Source of the DNA: Lentimicrobium saccharophilum
Lineage (GTDB): Bacteria; Bacteroidota; Bacteroidia; Bacteroidales; Lentimicrobiaceae
DNA length: 64,000 bases
Direction: 5' to 3'
Assembly: GCF_001192835.1 (NCBI RefSeq)
Contig: NZ_DF968182.1
Span: forward strand, 2,451,113 to 2,515,112
The translations under genes were made by a program, and so were the position numbers. The notes under the pieces were generated by a model, which saw only the letters and a program-made list of their open reading frames with translations, was not told the origin of the DNA and searched no databases. The first letter of the stretch is position 1. Each line of letters opens with the position of its first letter. This document shows, one piece after another, positions 27,641 through 37,341 of the stretch.

Positions 27641-28612
27641 TTACCTGAACATCAGCACCCGGGGTTCAGCCCCTTGTTTTACAAAACCCCTGAACATACC
27701 CGGAGTATTGAACGGCATGGAGATATTACCGTTTTTGTCCACGGCAATAAGTCCGCCGGCACCACCCTGACTTTTAAGCTTTTCGTTGATGATATACTCT
27801 GCCGCCTGTTCCAACGTTTCCCCAAGGTAAAGCATGCGGGCGGAAACATCGTAGGCCACTGAATTCCGGATAAAATACTCGCCGTGGCCCGTACACGATA
27901 CGGCACAGCTTTCATTGGAGGCGTAGGTCCCTGCCCCTATCACCGGAGAATCGCCGATGCGGCCGTATTTCTTGAAGGTCATGCCTCCGGTTGAGGTAGC
28001 GGCGGCCAGATTACCGTGGCTGTCGAGGGCAACGGCTCCTACGGTGCCTTTGCGCCCTTCCTGTTCAAGTCTTTCCTTTACTTTCATGTATTCCTGCCAG
28101 CTTTCATCGGTATGGAAGTACGAAGGATCCACCATCTGAAGGCCCTGCTCCCGGGCAAAGGCTTCGGCACCTTTTCCCGAAAGCATCACATGTTGAGAAG
28201 AGTCCATCACCCGACGGGCAGCTTCCACAGGACTGCGGATAATGGTAACCCCGGCAACCGCACCGGCCTTGCCGGTAAAACCATCCATCACCGAAGCATC
28301 CAGTTCGTTCTTCCCTTCTGCATTAAAAACAGCGCCTTTCCCCGAATTGAACAGCGGGCATTCTTCCATAAACTGAACCGCGGCAATCACCGCATCCATG
28401 GCTGTACCCCCACCGGCCAGCACCTGTTGCCCCGCGGTAAGCGCTTCCTGTAGTTTTGCTTCATAAATTACCTGCTTTTCAGGGGCGACGCGCGCCGGGG
28501 TGATATTGCCGGCCCCGCCGTGAATGACCAGAACCCAGCCGGGCTGCTGTGCCATCGCATGCGGCAACGCTATCAGGAAACAGATAATAAAAGTCAATGT
28601 CAGGTGTTTCAT
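27641..28612 (-). CDS. secreted isoaspartyl peptidase/L-asparaginase (Ntn hydrolase)
   Basis: This 323-aa protein has a signal peptide (residues 1-21, ending AMA). The family N-terminus VLVIHGGAGNI is followed by the autocatalytic cleavage site GRKGT|VGAVALD, with Thr190 becoming the nucleophile of the beta subunit. The GGM and TGHGEYFIR substrate-pocket motifs are present. The enzyme removes isoaspartyl residues from damaged peptides and hydrolyses asparagine. The signal peptide places it in the periplasm. It is followed upstream on the same strand by an unrelated exporter gene. Confidence 0.92.
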   Translation of the reverse strand: MKHLTLTFIICFLIALPHAMAQQPGWVLVIHGGAGNITPARVAPEKQVIYEAKLQEALTAGQQVLAGGGTAMDAVIAAVQFMEECPLFNSGKGAVFNAEGKNELDASVMDGFTGKAGAVAGVTIIRSPVEAARRVMDSSQHVMLSGKGAEAFAREQGLQMVDPSYFHTDESWQEYMKVKERLEQEGRKGTVGAVALDSHGNLAAATSTGGMTFKKYGRIGDSPVIGAGTYASNESCAVSCTGHGEYFIRNSVAYDVSARMLYLGETLEQAAEYIINEKLKSQGGAGGLIAVDKNGNISMPFNTPGMFRGFVKQGAEPRVLMFR

Positions 28613-28671
28613 AAAAAAGTGCTTTTATCTTCAAGGTCAATAACTCACAGAACGGTGAACAATCCCGGATT

Positions 28672-29445
28672 TCAGGAAAACATCCCCCGTATGTCGATGA
28701 TGCCGAAAAGATCAGCAGAGGTAATGAAAATAATCACAATAATAAACCACCGGATGAAGTTTGCGCCCCAGTTTACCGCATAGCGGGAAGCAATGTACGC
28801 ACCCATGATGTTGCCAATCGCGTGTATCAGCCCGAACTGCCAGTTGACTTTATCGTTGACTACAAAAACCACCAGGGCGAAAATGGTATACAACAGCACG
28901 ATGAAAACCTTGATGGCATTGGCTTTCACCAGATCGTAGCCCGCCCCGAGCACGATACCGGCCAGCAGAAAGTAACCCACACCTACCTGCACAAACCCTC
29001 CGTAAATGCCGATCGCGAAAAAGATCAGCATCTGCAAAGGGCTTACCTTTTTCAGCTGCAGGGCTTCCTGCCCTTTCAGCCATTTAGCGGGCTTTGTCAG
29101 GATAAAAAACACCATCATCAGCATCACTGCGGCAATTGCTTTGCGAAAAGTGGCTTCATCAATCTGTACCGACAATTGCGCCCCGATGATGGAACCGATA
29201 ACAGTTGGGATGGAAAGCCACAAAGCCTTGCGGGTGTCGAGCAGTTTCTGCTGCCTGAAGGTGGTAACGGAGGTCATGTTCTGCAGAATCACCGCAATGC
29301 GGTTGGTTCCGTTGGCGACATCGGCCGGAAGGCCCATAAACATAAACAGCGACAGCGAGATGATGGTACCTCCGCCGGCCAGGGTATTGATAAAACCGAC
29401 AAAAACGCCCGAAACAATCAGGGCAATGACTTCGAGGCTCGACAT
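28672..29445 (-). CDS. TauE/SafE-family sulfite/anion exporter
   Basis: This is a 257-aa membrane protein from the ATG at 29445. The frame is open from a TTG at 29466, but the ATG fits the family start (MSSLEVIALIVSG). Seven to eight hydrophobic helices form the two TauE/SafE repeats. The first has FINTLAGGGTIISL and the second has GIYGGFVQVGVGYFLLAG. The family exports sulfite, sulfoacetate or related anions. The substrate here is unknown. Confidence 0.87.
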   Translation of the reverse strand: MSSLEVIALIVSGVFVGFINTLAGGGTIISLSLFMFMGLPADVANGTNRIAVILQNMTSVTTFRQQKLLDTRKALWLSIPTVIGSIIGAQLSVQIDEATFRKAIAAVMLMMVFFILTKPAKWLKGQEALQLKKVSPLQMLIFFAIGIYGGFVQVGVGYFLLAGIVLGAGYDLVKANAIKVFIVLLYTIFALVVFVVNDKVNWQFGLIHAIGNIMGAYIASRYAVNWGANFIRWFIIVIIFITSADLFGIIDIRGMFS

Positions 29446-29561
29446 AGCAGACGATTGGACAAGCAAATGTAAGGAAACTTATCCGAAAGTTGCAGCCACT
29501 AATACCCTTGTGTTCCCGTTAAGCCTTCCTGTTTCATGGATGTTTCGCAAAACATTAATCC

Positions 29562-29569
29562 TATCTTTG
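29562..29569 (+). promoter_or_regulatory. Bacteroidota -7 promoter box
   Basis: TATCTTTG matches TAnnTTTG, 25 nt before the ATG at 29595, in the divergent spacer after the TauE-type gene. No clear -33 element is seen. Confidence 0.45.
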
Positions 29570-29594
29570 CACCCTCTGAATAAGCCCGCTTATC

Positions 29595-30548
29595 ATGACT
29601 GAACCCAACCTTACCGGCAGAATGCGAAAGTCGGTGATGATAGCCTTACCAAAGGGGCTGAAAACCGCCTGGTGGCTGATAAAAATTACCGTCCCTGTTT
29701 CGCTGGCCGTGATGCTGCTCGACCATTACGGCATCCTCAGCATGGTTGCCGGTTATACCAGTCCGCTGTTCAGCAGGCTGGGGCTCCCCGGCGCTTCGGC
29801 AGTGGTTTTTATCACCAGTATTTTTACCAATATTTACTCGGTGGTAGCCATCCTGGCCATGCTTGACTTTCCGCTGCGTGAAGGCACCATACTGGCGGTA
29901 ATGTGCCTGATTTCCCACGGGTTCCTGATTGAATCGGCAGTAATGAAAAGGACAGGCTCATCCGTGGCACGCATGGTGCTGGTACGTTTAACGGGAAGTT
30001 TTCTTGCCGCCTGGCTGTTGAACCTGGTAATGCCCGGCAATATGTCTGAGGTTCCCCTGCTTGTATCCGGAACCGGTATTGGTCTGACAGCGGCGCTGCT
30101 TCACTGGCTTACCTCGATCACCTCCACAGTGTTGAAGATTCTGGTGCTGGTGAACCTGCTGCTGATCGCGCAACAACTGATGGAGGAATTCGGATGGATT
30201 GCGGCCATCAATAAACCATTGGGACCGGTGATGAAAGTCTTTGGGTTGCCACGCAGTGCCACCCTTTCATGGGTGGTAGCCAACCTGATCGGCCTCGCCT
30301 ATGGTTCGGCCATTATGATTGATCAGCGCGAAAAGGGAAGGATGAACCGCAGCGATGCCGATCTGCTCAACCATCACGTAGCGGTATCACATTCGCAACT
30401 GGAGGATCCCCTGCTTTTTATTACCCTTGGCTATACCCTGCACTGGCTGATCTGGCCACGTATGCTTGTGGCCCTGCTGGCGGTATGGCTACGGAAACTT
30501 GAACTGCGATGGTCGCGACAACGCGCCCGCCTGCCGGAGCCGGTCTAA
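29595..30548 (+). CDS. nucleoside-recognition (Gate) domain membrane protein
   Basis: This 317-aa protein has eight or so hydrophobic segments and the Gate-domain pattern (FITSIFTNIYSVVAILAMLDF, then WVVANLIGLAYGSAIMIDQ) found in nucleoside-recognition and spore maturation-type membrane proteins. The Bacteroidota versions are of unknown function but resemble nucleoside or cation transporters. Its end overlaps the convergent OhrR gene by 4 nt. Confidence 0.8.
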   Translation: MTEPNLTGRMRKSVMIALPKGLKTAWWLIKITVPVSLAVMLLDHYGILSMVAGYTSPLFSRLGLPGASAVVFITSIFTNIYSVVAILAMLDFPLREGTILAVMCLISHGFLIESAVMKRTGSSVARMVLVRLTGSFLAAWLLNLVMPGNMSEVPLLVSGTGIGLTAALLHWLTSITSTVLKILVLVNLLLIAQQLMEEFGWIAAINKPLGPVMKVFGLPRSATLSWVVANLIGLAYGSAIMIDQREKGRMNRSDADLLNHHVAVSHSQLEDPLLFITLGYTLHWLIWPRMLVALLAVWLRKLELRWSRQRARLPEPV

Positions 30549-30997
30549 TCCGTTTCATTTGCAGACAGTAATCTGATCAGCGCGGTGAGGCGCGCCTTCA
30601 GGTCGGTCAGTTCGCCGGCTCTCAGGTCTCCTTTCATCAGTTGACTTACCAATGCTTCGGGAATACGCGCAGCCTCCTCCTGCATGGCCCTTCCCTTGTC
30701 TGTAAGCTCAATCATCACCTTCCGTTCATCTTCCGGCGAACGCTTCCGCACAATCAGCCCCGTCTGCTCCATCCGCTTCAGCAACGGCGTAATGGTGTTG
30801 GTATTGAGAATAAGTTTTCTGGCTATATCGGTCACCGGCAAACGGTCTTTTTCCCACAATATCATCAACACAAGATACTGGGGGTAGGTTATCCCCAATT
30901 TTTCCAGATAGGGCTGATATTCGCGCGTAATCAGGCGGGAGGCCGCATATACGGGGAAGCAGAGCTGATTTTCGAGTTTAAGTTGTTCGTAGGCCAT
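30545..30997 (-). CDS. ohrR: OhrR/MarR-type peroxide-sensing regulator
   Basis: This is a 150-aa MarR-fold protein from the ATG at 30997; an upstream GTG at 31048 is less likely. The N-terminus LENQLCFPVYAASRLITREYQPYLEKLGITYPQYLVL matches OhrR closely and includes the reactive Cys13. The winged-helix recognition region is ITPLLKRMEQTGLIVRKRSPEDERKVMIELT. Reduced OhrR represses DNA, and oxidation of the Cys by organic peroxides releases it. It is the last gene of an operon with a glutathione peroxidase and a DoxX protein. Its probable operators lie upstream of that operon at 32083-32133. Confidence 0.88.
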   Translation of the reverse strand: MAYEQLKLENQLCFPVYAASRLITREYQPYLEKLGITYPQYLVLMILWEKDRLPVTDIARKLILNTNTITPLLKRMEQTGLIVRKRSPEDERKVMIELTDKGRAMQEEAARIPEALVSQLMKGDLRAGELTDLKARLTALIRLLSANETD

Positions 30998-31098
30998 GGT
31001 AAACGCATTTAAATTTACTTCACCGGAAACAGGCAGTGGAGTTTCCACCCGTGCTCAGGCAAAATTAAGTAATGAATGGATCGAAGGCGACGGAATTT

Positions 31099-31587
31099 TC
31101 AGGATATCCCCAGCACCTTGCGGATGTATGGTTCCAGGGCCGCTGGTTTGGTAACCGGAGCAAAACGTTTGTAAGGCCTGCCTTTGGTGTCGATCAGGAA
31201 TTTGGTGAAGTTCCATTTAATCTTTTTGCTCAGTAAACCCCTCAATTCGGTCGTCAGGTATTTAAAGACGGGATGTGCCGTTTCGCCGTTGACATCCACC
31301 TTGGCAAACATGGGGAAGGTAACGCCGTAGTTGATCAGGCAGCCCTCCGAAATGGAAGTTTCATCGCCCGGCTCCTGGTTGGCAAACTGGTTGCAGGGAA
31401 AACCAAGGATTACAAACCCTTTGTCTTCGTATTTTTTATAGAGTTCTTCCAATCCTTCATACTGGGGTGTGAGTCCGCATTTGCTGGCTGTGTTTACCAC
31501 AAGAATAGCTTTCCCCTTGTAGGTTTCCATGCTGACCGGCTTTCCGTTCAGGCTTTTCGCTTCAAACTGATAAAAGTTGTTGTTCAT
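31099..31587 (-). CDS. glutathione peroxidase family protein (Cys type)
   Basis: This is a 162-aa thioredoxin-fold peroxidase. The peroxidatic Cys37 lies in NTASKCGLTPQYEGL, the FPCNQFANQEPG motif carries the conserved Gln, and the KWNFTKFLID motif carries the Trp/Asn. Many bacterial members use thioredoxin rather than glutathione. It would reduce organic or lipid hydroperoxides in the cytosol. Its position between a DoxX gene and ohrR explains its likely control by OhrR. Confidence 0.92.
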   Translation of the reverse strand: MNNNFYQFEAKSLNGKPVSMETYKGKAILVVNTASKCGLTPQYEGLEELYKKYEDKGFVILGFPCNQFANQEPGDETSISEGCLINYGVTFPMFAKVDVNGETAHPVFKYLTTELRGLLSKKIKWNFTKFLIDTKGRPYKRFAPVTKPAALEPYIRKVLGIS

Positions 31588-31605
31588 GATGATTTTAAAA
31601 TAGTT

Positions 31606-32049
31606 TTAACTCTTGTTTTTAAATGCTTTAAATGCCCCGGTGGACCATAAGGCCCATGCAATGAGTACAGGCTGAAAGAAAAGGCGGATAAGCCGTGCCC
31701 GGTCGGTATCCAGGCCGAATGCATCAATCTGGTTCACATACTGCGCGATGTTTCCCGGGAAAATGATCACGAAGAAAAGCGCCACCACCCAGCCAGTCAG
31801 TGCTTTCCATTTGGGCAGAATCACCAGCGCCAGGCCCAGGATTATTTCCGCAAAACCCGAAAGCAACACGGTGAGGTCATCGGGGACCGGCACCCAGTCG
31901 GGCACCTGGGCGACAAATTCCGCCCGCGCAAAGGTCAAGTGACTAATACCTACAAACAGCAGGCTCAGGCCAAGCAGGATTCTGAAAAGGCTTAATATCC
32001 AATGAGTTTTAACATTGTAACCCCTCTGCAGTCTTTCTGAAATCTTCAT
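31606..32049 (-). CDS. DoxX-family membrane protein
   Basis: This is a 147-aa protein from the ATG at 32049. A GTG at 32094 also opens the frame, but it falls at the predicted transcription start. Four hydrophobic segments and the GISHLTFA, FAEIILGLALVI and FPGNIAQY blocks fit the DoxX/DoxD family. Members are linked to redox balance and often sit beside peroxide-response genes. It is the first gene of the DoxX-peroxidase-OhrR operon. Confidence 0.82.
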   Translation of the reverse strand: MKISERLQRGYNVKTHWILSLFRILLGLSLLFVGISHLTFARAEFVAQVPDWVPVPDDLTVLLSGFAEIILGLALVILPKWKALTGWVVALFFVIIFPGNIAQYVNQIDAFGLDTDRARLIRLFFQPVLIAWALWSTGAFKAFKNKS

Positions 32050-32082
32050 TTCGCTGGAATTTGATTTTTTATCTTTCACGAT

Positions 32083-32133
32083 TATATCGTTCACGATGCA
32101 AAAATAATAAAAATTTATATCGCAAACGATATA
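32083..32133 (-). promoter_or_regulatory. promoter with paired palindromic operator, probable OhrR sites
   Basis: Two related palindromes flank a -7 box. The distal one, TATATCG-CAAA-CGATATA (32116-32133), is perfect. The proximal one, TATATCG-TTCA-CGAT (32083-32097), is partial. Between them, on the minus strand, TATTTTTG (32099-32106) matches TAnnTTTG. The central TTTG of the distal palindrome (32123-32126) could be the -33 box. The arrangement fits repression by a MarR-type dimer. The regulator encoded in the same operon is the obvious candidate. Confidence 0.7.
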
Positions 32134-32244
32134 ATGATTTTTTTAACAAAAATTATCTGTGGTTACGAGGAGATAATTCATCAGGCAAGCGGGCTTCCGG
32201 TTATTTAAAAAGCCTGTACAAGAAGAGTAAAGTGCGTTTGAAGA

Positions 32245-33996
32245 CTACCTGAGTGTCTTTAACCGGCTGTGACGGGCACCATAGACAAAGTAAAGCACCA
32301 GTCCGATTAACAGCCAGATCAGGAAACGCAGCCAGTTGGTGATGCCCAGCTGCGACATCAGGTAAAAATTGGTGAGCAGGCCCAGGGCGGGAATCAGTGA
32401 AAGTTCCTTCTTCACGGCGATCCAGGTGACGGATACAGCCACAATCAGGAATGCGGCATGCGGTATTTTATGTTTCACCACATCCCATACGGTTTCTCCG
32501 GGAAGCCGGTCGAAACTGATCAATGCCTGCAGGTCTTCGGGATCAAGTTTCAGCAGAATCAGAAACACGCCCAACCAGATAACCGGCAGCCAGTAACGGC
32601 TGTTGATGTAAGTAACCCTGAACTTTCCGCTGCCTTTACGCCCGAGGTTTCCGGCGGGGGTTTTCTTCCCGTCGAGGATCAGGATACCGCCCGAGACCAG
32701 GACAAAGGCGAAAAGGGTTCCGATACTTGTGAGATCGGTGACTTCCGTGAGGTTCATAAAAAGTGTCGGCACGGCCACCAGAATTCCGGTAATGATGGTG
32801 GAAAAGGCAGGTGTCTGGTACCGGGGGTGAAGTTTGGCAAACACCGGGGGCAGCAAACCGTCGCGGCTCATGCTCATCCATATGCGCGGCTGTCCAACCT
32901 GAAATACCAGCAGTACGCTGGCCATGGCGATTACGGCGCTCAGGGCGATGATGCCCGACAGTTTTGTCAGGTGCAGCCTGTCAAATACAAAGGCCAGCGG
33001 ATCACTCACCCCGAGCAGGTGGTAACTCACCATGCCGGTGAGCACCAGGCTGATGGCCACATAGAGCACTGTGGTAATGATCAGTGAATAGATCATGGAT
33101 CGGGGAAGGTCGCGTTGCGGATTTTTACACTCTTCGGCGGTGGTAGAGATGGCATCAAAGCCAATGTAGGCAAAAAACACGCCCGAGACGCCCTTCAGCA
33201 CGCCGCCGATGCCGTTTGGAGCGAAGGGGCTCCAGTTTTCAGGATTGATATAAAACGCGCCAACGGCGATCACCATCAGCAGAATGGCGACTTTCAGCAG
33301 TACCATGATATTGCTGGCCCTTTTCGACTCCCGTATCCCCCTGTACACCAGCCAGGTGATAAAGACAACAATGGCAAACGCGGGGACATCGGCGATCAGC
33401 CGGAGCCCGCCCAATGCAGGCGACATGGTCCAGGCGCGCCAGGCTTCGGCCAGTTCACCCGGCAAATCCGCAACGGGCATGCCGGCAGCAAGCAATTCCG
33501 AGGCTTCCTTAAATCCCCGGGATGCACTCAGGTAATCGATGGTGAGGTAATCGGGAATATGAATGCCGAATCCTGACAGCAATCCGCAGAAATATCCGCT
33601 CCATGAAATGGCCACAGCGATATTTCCCACGGCATATTCCATAATCAGATCCCATCCGATAATCCAGGCCACCAGCTCTCCAAAACTGGCGTAAGCATAT
33701 GTGTATGCACTTCCGCTAAGGGGAATGGATGAGGCAAACTGTGCATAGCAAAGCGCTGAAAATCCGCAGGCTATGGCCGAAAAAACAAAGAGGAGAGAGA
33801 CAGCCGGCCCTCCGTAAGAAGCAGCATTCCCGATGGTACTGAATATCCCTGCACCGATAATGGCTGCAATGCCAAAAGAGGTAAGATCGCGCACGCCGAG
33901 GTCTTTGCGCATCAGGTGCCCGGCTTCCTGCTCATTTTTTGCGTGAGCAAGAATCATGTCGATGGACTTGCGACGGAAGAGGTGTCGGAAATGCAA
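32245..33996 (-). CDS. APC-superfamily cationic amino acid permease
   Basis: This is a 583-aa transporter with about 14 hydrophobic helices and the APC helix 1 motif GIAAIIGAGIFSTIG. The GFDAISTTAEE motif of CAT/YfnA-type permeases is also present. The frame begins with TTG at 33996. The resulting N-terminus LFRRKSIDMILAHAK resembles the usual CAT-type start, so I keep it; the first ATG is at 33957. It probably imports amino acids at the inner membrane. It lies 97 nt upstream of the carB end, in the same direction as carAB but not part of that operon. Confidence 0.88.
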   Translation of the reverse strand: MHFRHLFRRKSIDMILAHAKNEQEAGHLMRKDLGVRDLTSFGIAAIIGAGIFSTIGNAASYGGPAVSLLFVFSAIACGFSALCYAQFASSIPLSGSAYTYAYASFGELVAWIIGWDLIMEYAVGNIAVAISWSGYFCGLLSGFGIHIPDYLTIDYLSASRGFKEASELLAAGMPVADLPGELAEAWRAWTMSPALGGLRLIADVPAFAIVVFITWLVYRGIRESKRASNIMVLLKVAILLMVIAVGAFYINPENWSPFAPNGIGGVLKGVSGVFFAYIGFDAISTTAEECKNPQRDLPRSMIYSLIITTVLYVAISLVLTGMVSYHLLGVSDPLAFVFDRLHLTKLSGIIALSAVIAMASVLLVFQVGQPRIWMSMSRDGLLPPVFAKLHPRYQTPAFSTIITGILVAVPTLFMNLTEVTDLTSIGTLFAFVLVSGGILILDGKKTPAGNLGRKGSGKFRVTYINSRYWLPVIWLGVFLILLKLDPEDLQALISFDRLPGETVWDVVKHKIPHAAFLIVAVSVTWIAVKKELSLIPALGLLTNFYLMSQLGITNWLRFLIWLLIGLVLYFVYGARHSRLKTLR

Positions 33997-34092
33997 AGGC
34001 GGATTTTTTACTTACCAAAAGTAAAAATAAATCAGTTAGATGACAAAACAGCATCATTTATCACCTGAAATCCTCAGAAATCAGACAGATGA

Positions 34093-37000
34093 TCACCATC
34101 CGCCATATTCATTCCAGGACTTAAGTTCCAGTTCATCCAGTGAAAGCCGGCATCCTGCAGTTATAAAAGCAGCAGCCAGCTGTGCATTGGTGATCAGCGG
34201 AATATTGAAATCGATGGCGCTCCGCCTGATGGTATAGTCGTTGTGCAGCTCTGTTTTTGAGAGGTCCTTCGGGATATTGATAACCAGGTCAACCCGGCGT
34301 TCGCGGATATATTCGAGGGTATTGGGGGTTTGCGCTTCATCGGGCCAATGAAGTACACCGGCCTGAATCCCGTTTCCCTCCAGAAACCTGGCTGTGCCCC
34401 GTGTGGCGAAGAGGGGAATTCCTTTCGCGGCAAGCATCCGGGCGGGCTCAAGCAACTGCACCTTTGACTTCACATCTCCGCTGGAAATCAGCACGCCGCG
34501 CTCCGGCATCCGGTAACCCACCGAAAACATGGCCTTAAGCAAGGCATCATGGAAGGTCTCACCCAGACAAGCTACTTCACCTGTGGAGGCCATATCCACC
34601 CCCAGTACCGGATCTGCCTTGGCAAGGCGCGAAAAGGAAAACTGGCTTGCCTTGATGCCGAGGTAGTCAATATCAAACATGTTTTTGTGCGGCACTTCCA
34701 CCGCTTCACCGAGCATTACCCGGGTGGCAAGATCTATAAAATTGATCTTCAGCACTTTTGACACAAACGGGAAGCTCCTGGATGCGCGCAGGTTACATTC
34801 AATCACCTTGATGTGGTTGTCCTTCGCAAGAAACTGAATATTAAAGGGCCCGCTGATCTCCAGCGCGCCGGCAATCTGACGGGTGATGCGTTTGATGCGG
34901 CGGGTGGTTTCAAGATATAACTTCTGCGCCGGGAAAACGATGGTAGCGTCTCCGGAATGTACCCCCGCAAATTCAACATGTTCCGAAATGGCGTAAACCA
35001 CCAGACTGCCATTGGCAGCCACAGCATCCACCTCAATCTCCTTGGCGGATTCGATAAATTCAGAGACAACCACCGGATGTTCCTTCGAAACCTTAGCGGC
35101 CACCTGCAGAAAATGTTTCAGGTCTTCAGGATTTGAAACCACATTCATTGCAGCACCTGACAACACGTACGACGGACGGATAAGCAACGGATAACCCACT
35201 TCGGAAGCAAAAGTTTCAATCTCAGCCAAACTGCTCAGCTCACGCCAGCGTGGCTGATCTACCCCGAGCCTGTCGAGCAGGGACGAGAATTTATGACGGT
35301 CTTCCGCCATATCGATGTTTACCGGTGAGGTGCCCAGTATATTCACCCCTGAGCGGTAGAGCCGCATTGCCAGGTTATTGGCTATCTGCCCGCCGGTTGA
35401 CAGTATGGTTCCCAAAGGTTGCTCCGCATCAAGTATATCCATGACCCTCTCGAAACTCAGCTCATCGAAATACAAACGATCGCACATATCATAGTCGGTA
35501 CTTACCGTTTCGGGATTGTAATTGATCATTACCGGACGGTAACCAAGTCTTCTGGTCGTCTGCAGGGCATTCACACCCGACCAGTCAAACTCAACCGAGC
35601 TGCCGATGCGGTAGGCCCCGGAACCCAGTACCACCACCGATTTCTTATCATCCTGCGGGGCAATATCCGAAACATCTCCGTTGTAGGTAAGGTAGAGATA
35701 GTTGGTAAAAGCCGGATATTCTGCAGCCAGGGTATCTATCTGCTTGATAACCGGCTTTATATGGTGAGTTATGCGCCAGGCACGTACCTTCAGCAAACGT
35801 TCGTGCATAGTCCCGGAATCGCCGCCCATCAGTAAACGGGCCAGCTGAAAATCGGAAAAACCCAGTCTTTTGGCTGCCAGCATCAGCTCCGGGCTGATGG
35901 TAGCGAGGGAATATCCGGCGAGTGTAGCTGCCATCCGGCTGATGTTAGCCAACCCCTGAAGGAACCAGGCATCTATGCGGGTAAGCTCATGCAGACGCTC
36001 TACCGTATAACCCCTCGAAAATGCCTCCGCCAGCGCATAAATGCGCATATCGGTCGGTTCGCTGAGACTCTGGTCGAGATCAGGAAAATCAAGATGCTCA
36101 TTGGCAACAAAACCGTGCAGTCCCAGCCCTGTCATGCGCAACCCCTTTTGTATGGCTTCTTCAAAAGTCCGGCCGATCGACATAACCTCCCCCACCGACT
36201 TCATACTGGAACCGATCTCTTTGGAAACGCCCGTGAACTTATTCAGGTCCCATCGCGGTATTTTACAGACGATGTAATCAAGGGCCGGCTCAAAAAGCGC
36301 TGAAGTGGTGCGGGTAACGCTGTTCTTCAGTTCATGAAGTCCATAACCCAATGCCAGTTTGGCAGCCACATGCGCCAAAGGATATCCTGTGGCTTTTGAA
36401 GCCAGCGCCGAAGACCGCGAAAGCCTTGCATTGACTTCAATTACCCGGTAAGCTTCCGAATCCGGATCCAGCGCAAACTGAACATTGCACTCACCGACAA
36501 TTCCCACGCTACGGACAATCTGTATGGAGATGCTGCGCAGTTTATGATACTCGGCATTGCTTAAGGTCTGTGAAGGCGCCACCACGATGCTCTCACCCGT
36601 ATGAATGCCAAGGGGATCGAAATTCTCCATGTTGCACACGGTGATGCAGTTGTCGTATTTGTCCCTGACCACCTCGTATTCAATTTCCTTCCAGCCTTTC
36701 AGGGATTCTTCGATCAGGATCTGATCCGAATAGGAAAAGGCATTCCCCGCCAGGCGTTCCAGTTCGTCCATATCGCTGCAGAAACCTGATCCCTGGCCAC
36801 CCAGGGTAAAGGCAGCCCTCACGATAATGGGGAATCCGAGCTTCCCGGCGGCAGCCCGGGCCTCTTCTGCTGTAGTCACGGCGATGCTCCTCGGTGTATC
36901 CACCCCTATGGCATGCAGCTTATCGGCAAAAAGCCTGCGGTCTTCGGTTTCGATGATGGCTTCAACGGGGGTTCCAAGCACCCGCACCCCATACCGCTCA

Positions 37001-37320
37001 AGAGTGCCTTGTCTGAAAAGTTCCACTCCGCAATTCAGCGCTGTCTGGCCTCCAAATGCAAGCAGAATACCATCAGGACGCTCCTTTTCTATAATTTTTC
37101 CTACAAAAAGCGGGGTAACCGGCAGAAAATAGACGGTATCGGCAACACCTTGCGAGGTTTGCACGGTTGCGATGTTCGGGTTGATCAGCACCGTGTGAAT
37201 TCCCTCCTCCCGCAATGCTTTCAGCGCCTGAGACCCGCTGTAGTCAAATTCCCCGGCTTCTCCGATTTTCAGGGCTCCCGAGCCAAGCACAAGCACTTTT
37301 CTGATCTGGTGTTTCTTCAT
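34093..37320 (-). CDS. carB: carbamoyl-phosphate synthase large subunit
   Basis: This is a 1075-aa protein from the ATG at 37320 (MKKHQIRKVLVLGSG); a TTG lies 15 nt earlier. Two homologous ATP-grasp halves are visible: the first has GSGALKIGEAGEFDYSG, the second, near residue 560, has VLGSGAYRIGSSVEFDW. A C-terminal MGS-like allosteric domain follows. It makes carbamoyl phosphate for arginine and pyrimidines from bicarbonate, ATP and glutamine-derived ammonia. The carA gene lies just upstream with a 21-nt gap. Confidence 0.96.
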   Translation of the reverse strand: MKKHQIRKVLVLGSGALKIGEAGEFDYSGSQALKALREEGIHTVLINPNIATVQTSQGVADTVYFLPVTPLFVGKIIEKERPDGILLAFGGQTALNCGVELFRQGTLERYGVRVLGTPVEAIIETEDRRLFADKLHAIGVDTPRSIAVTTAEEARAAAGKLGFPIIVRAAFTLGGQGSGFCSDMDELERLAGNAFSYSDQILIEESLKGWKEIEYEVVRDKYDNCITVCNMENFDPLGIHTGESIVVAPSQTLSNAEYHKLRSISIQIVRSVGIVGECNVQFALDPDSEAYRVIEVNARLSRSSALASKATGYPLAHVAAKLALGYGLHELKNSVTRTTSALFEPALDYIVCKIPRWDLNKFTGVSKEIGSSMKSVGEVMSIGRTFEEAIQKGLRMTGLGLHGFVANEHLDFPDLDQSLSEPTDMRIYALAEAFSRGYTVERLHELTRIDAWFLQGLANISRMAATLAGYSLATISPELMLAAKRLGFSDFQLARLLMGGDSGTMHERLLKVRAWRITHHIKPVIKQIDTLAAEYPAFTNYLYLTYNGDVSDIAPQDDKKSVVVLGSGAYRIGSSVEFDWSGVNALQTTRRLGYRPVMINYNPETVSTDYDMCDRLYFDELSFERVMDILDAEQPLGTILSTGGQIANNLAMRLYRSGVNILGTSPVNIDMAEDRHKFSSLLDRLGVDQPRWRELSSLAEIETFASEVGYPLLIRPSYVLSGAAMNVVSNPEDLKHFLQVAAKVSKEHPVVVSEFIESAKEIEVDAVAANGSLVVYAISEHVEFAGVHSGDATIVFPAQKLYLETTRRIKRITRQIAGALEISGPFNIQFLAKDNHIKVIECNLRASRSFPFVSKVLKINFIDLATRVMLGEAVEVPHKNMFDIDYLGIKASQFSFSRLAKADPVLGVDMASTGEVACLGETFHDALLKAMFSVGYRMPERGVLISSGDVKSKVQLLEPARMLAAKGIPLFATRGTARFLEGNGIQAGVLHWPDEAQTPNTLEYIRERRVDLVINIPKDLSKTELHNDYTIRRSAIDFNIPLITNAQLAAAFITAGCRLSLDELELKSWNEYGGW

Positions 37321-37341
37321 GATCCTCTGATTCAAAAATTA

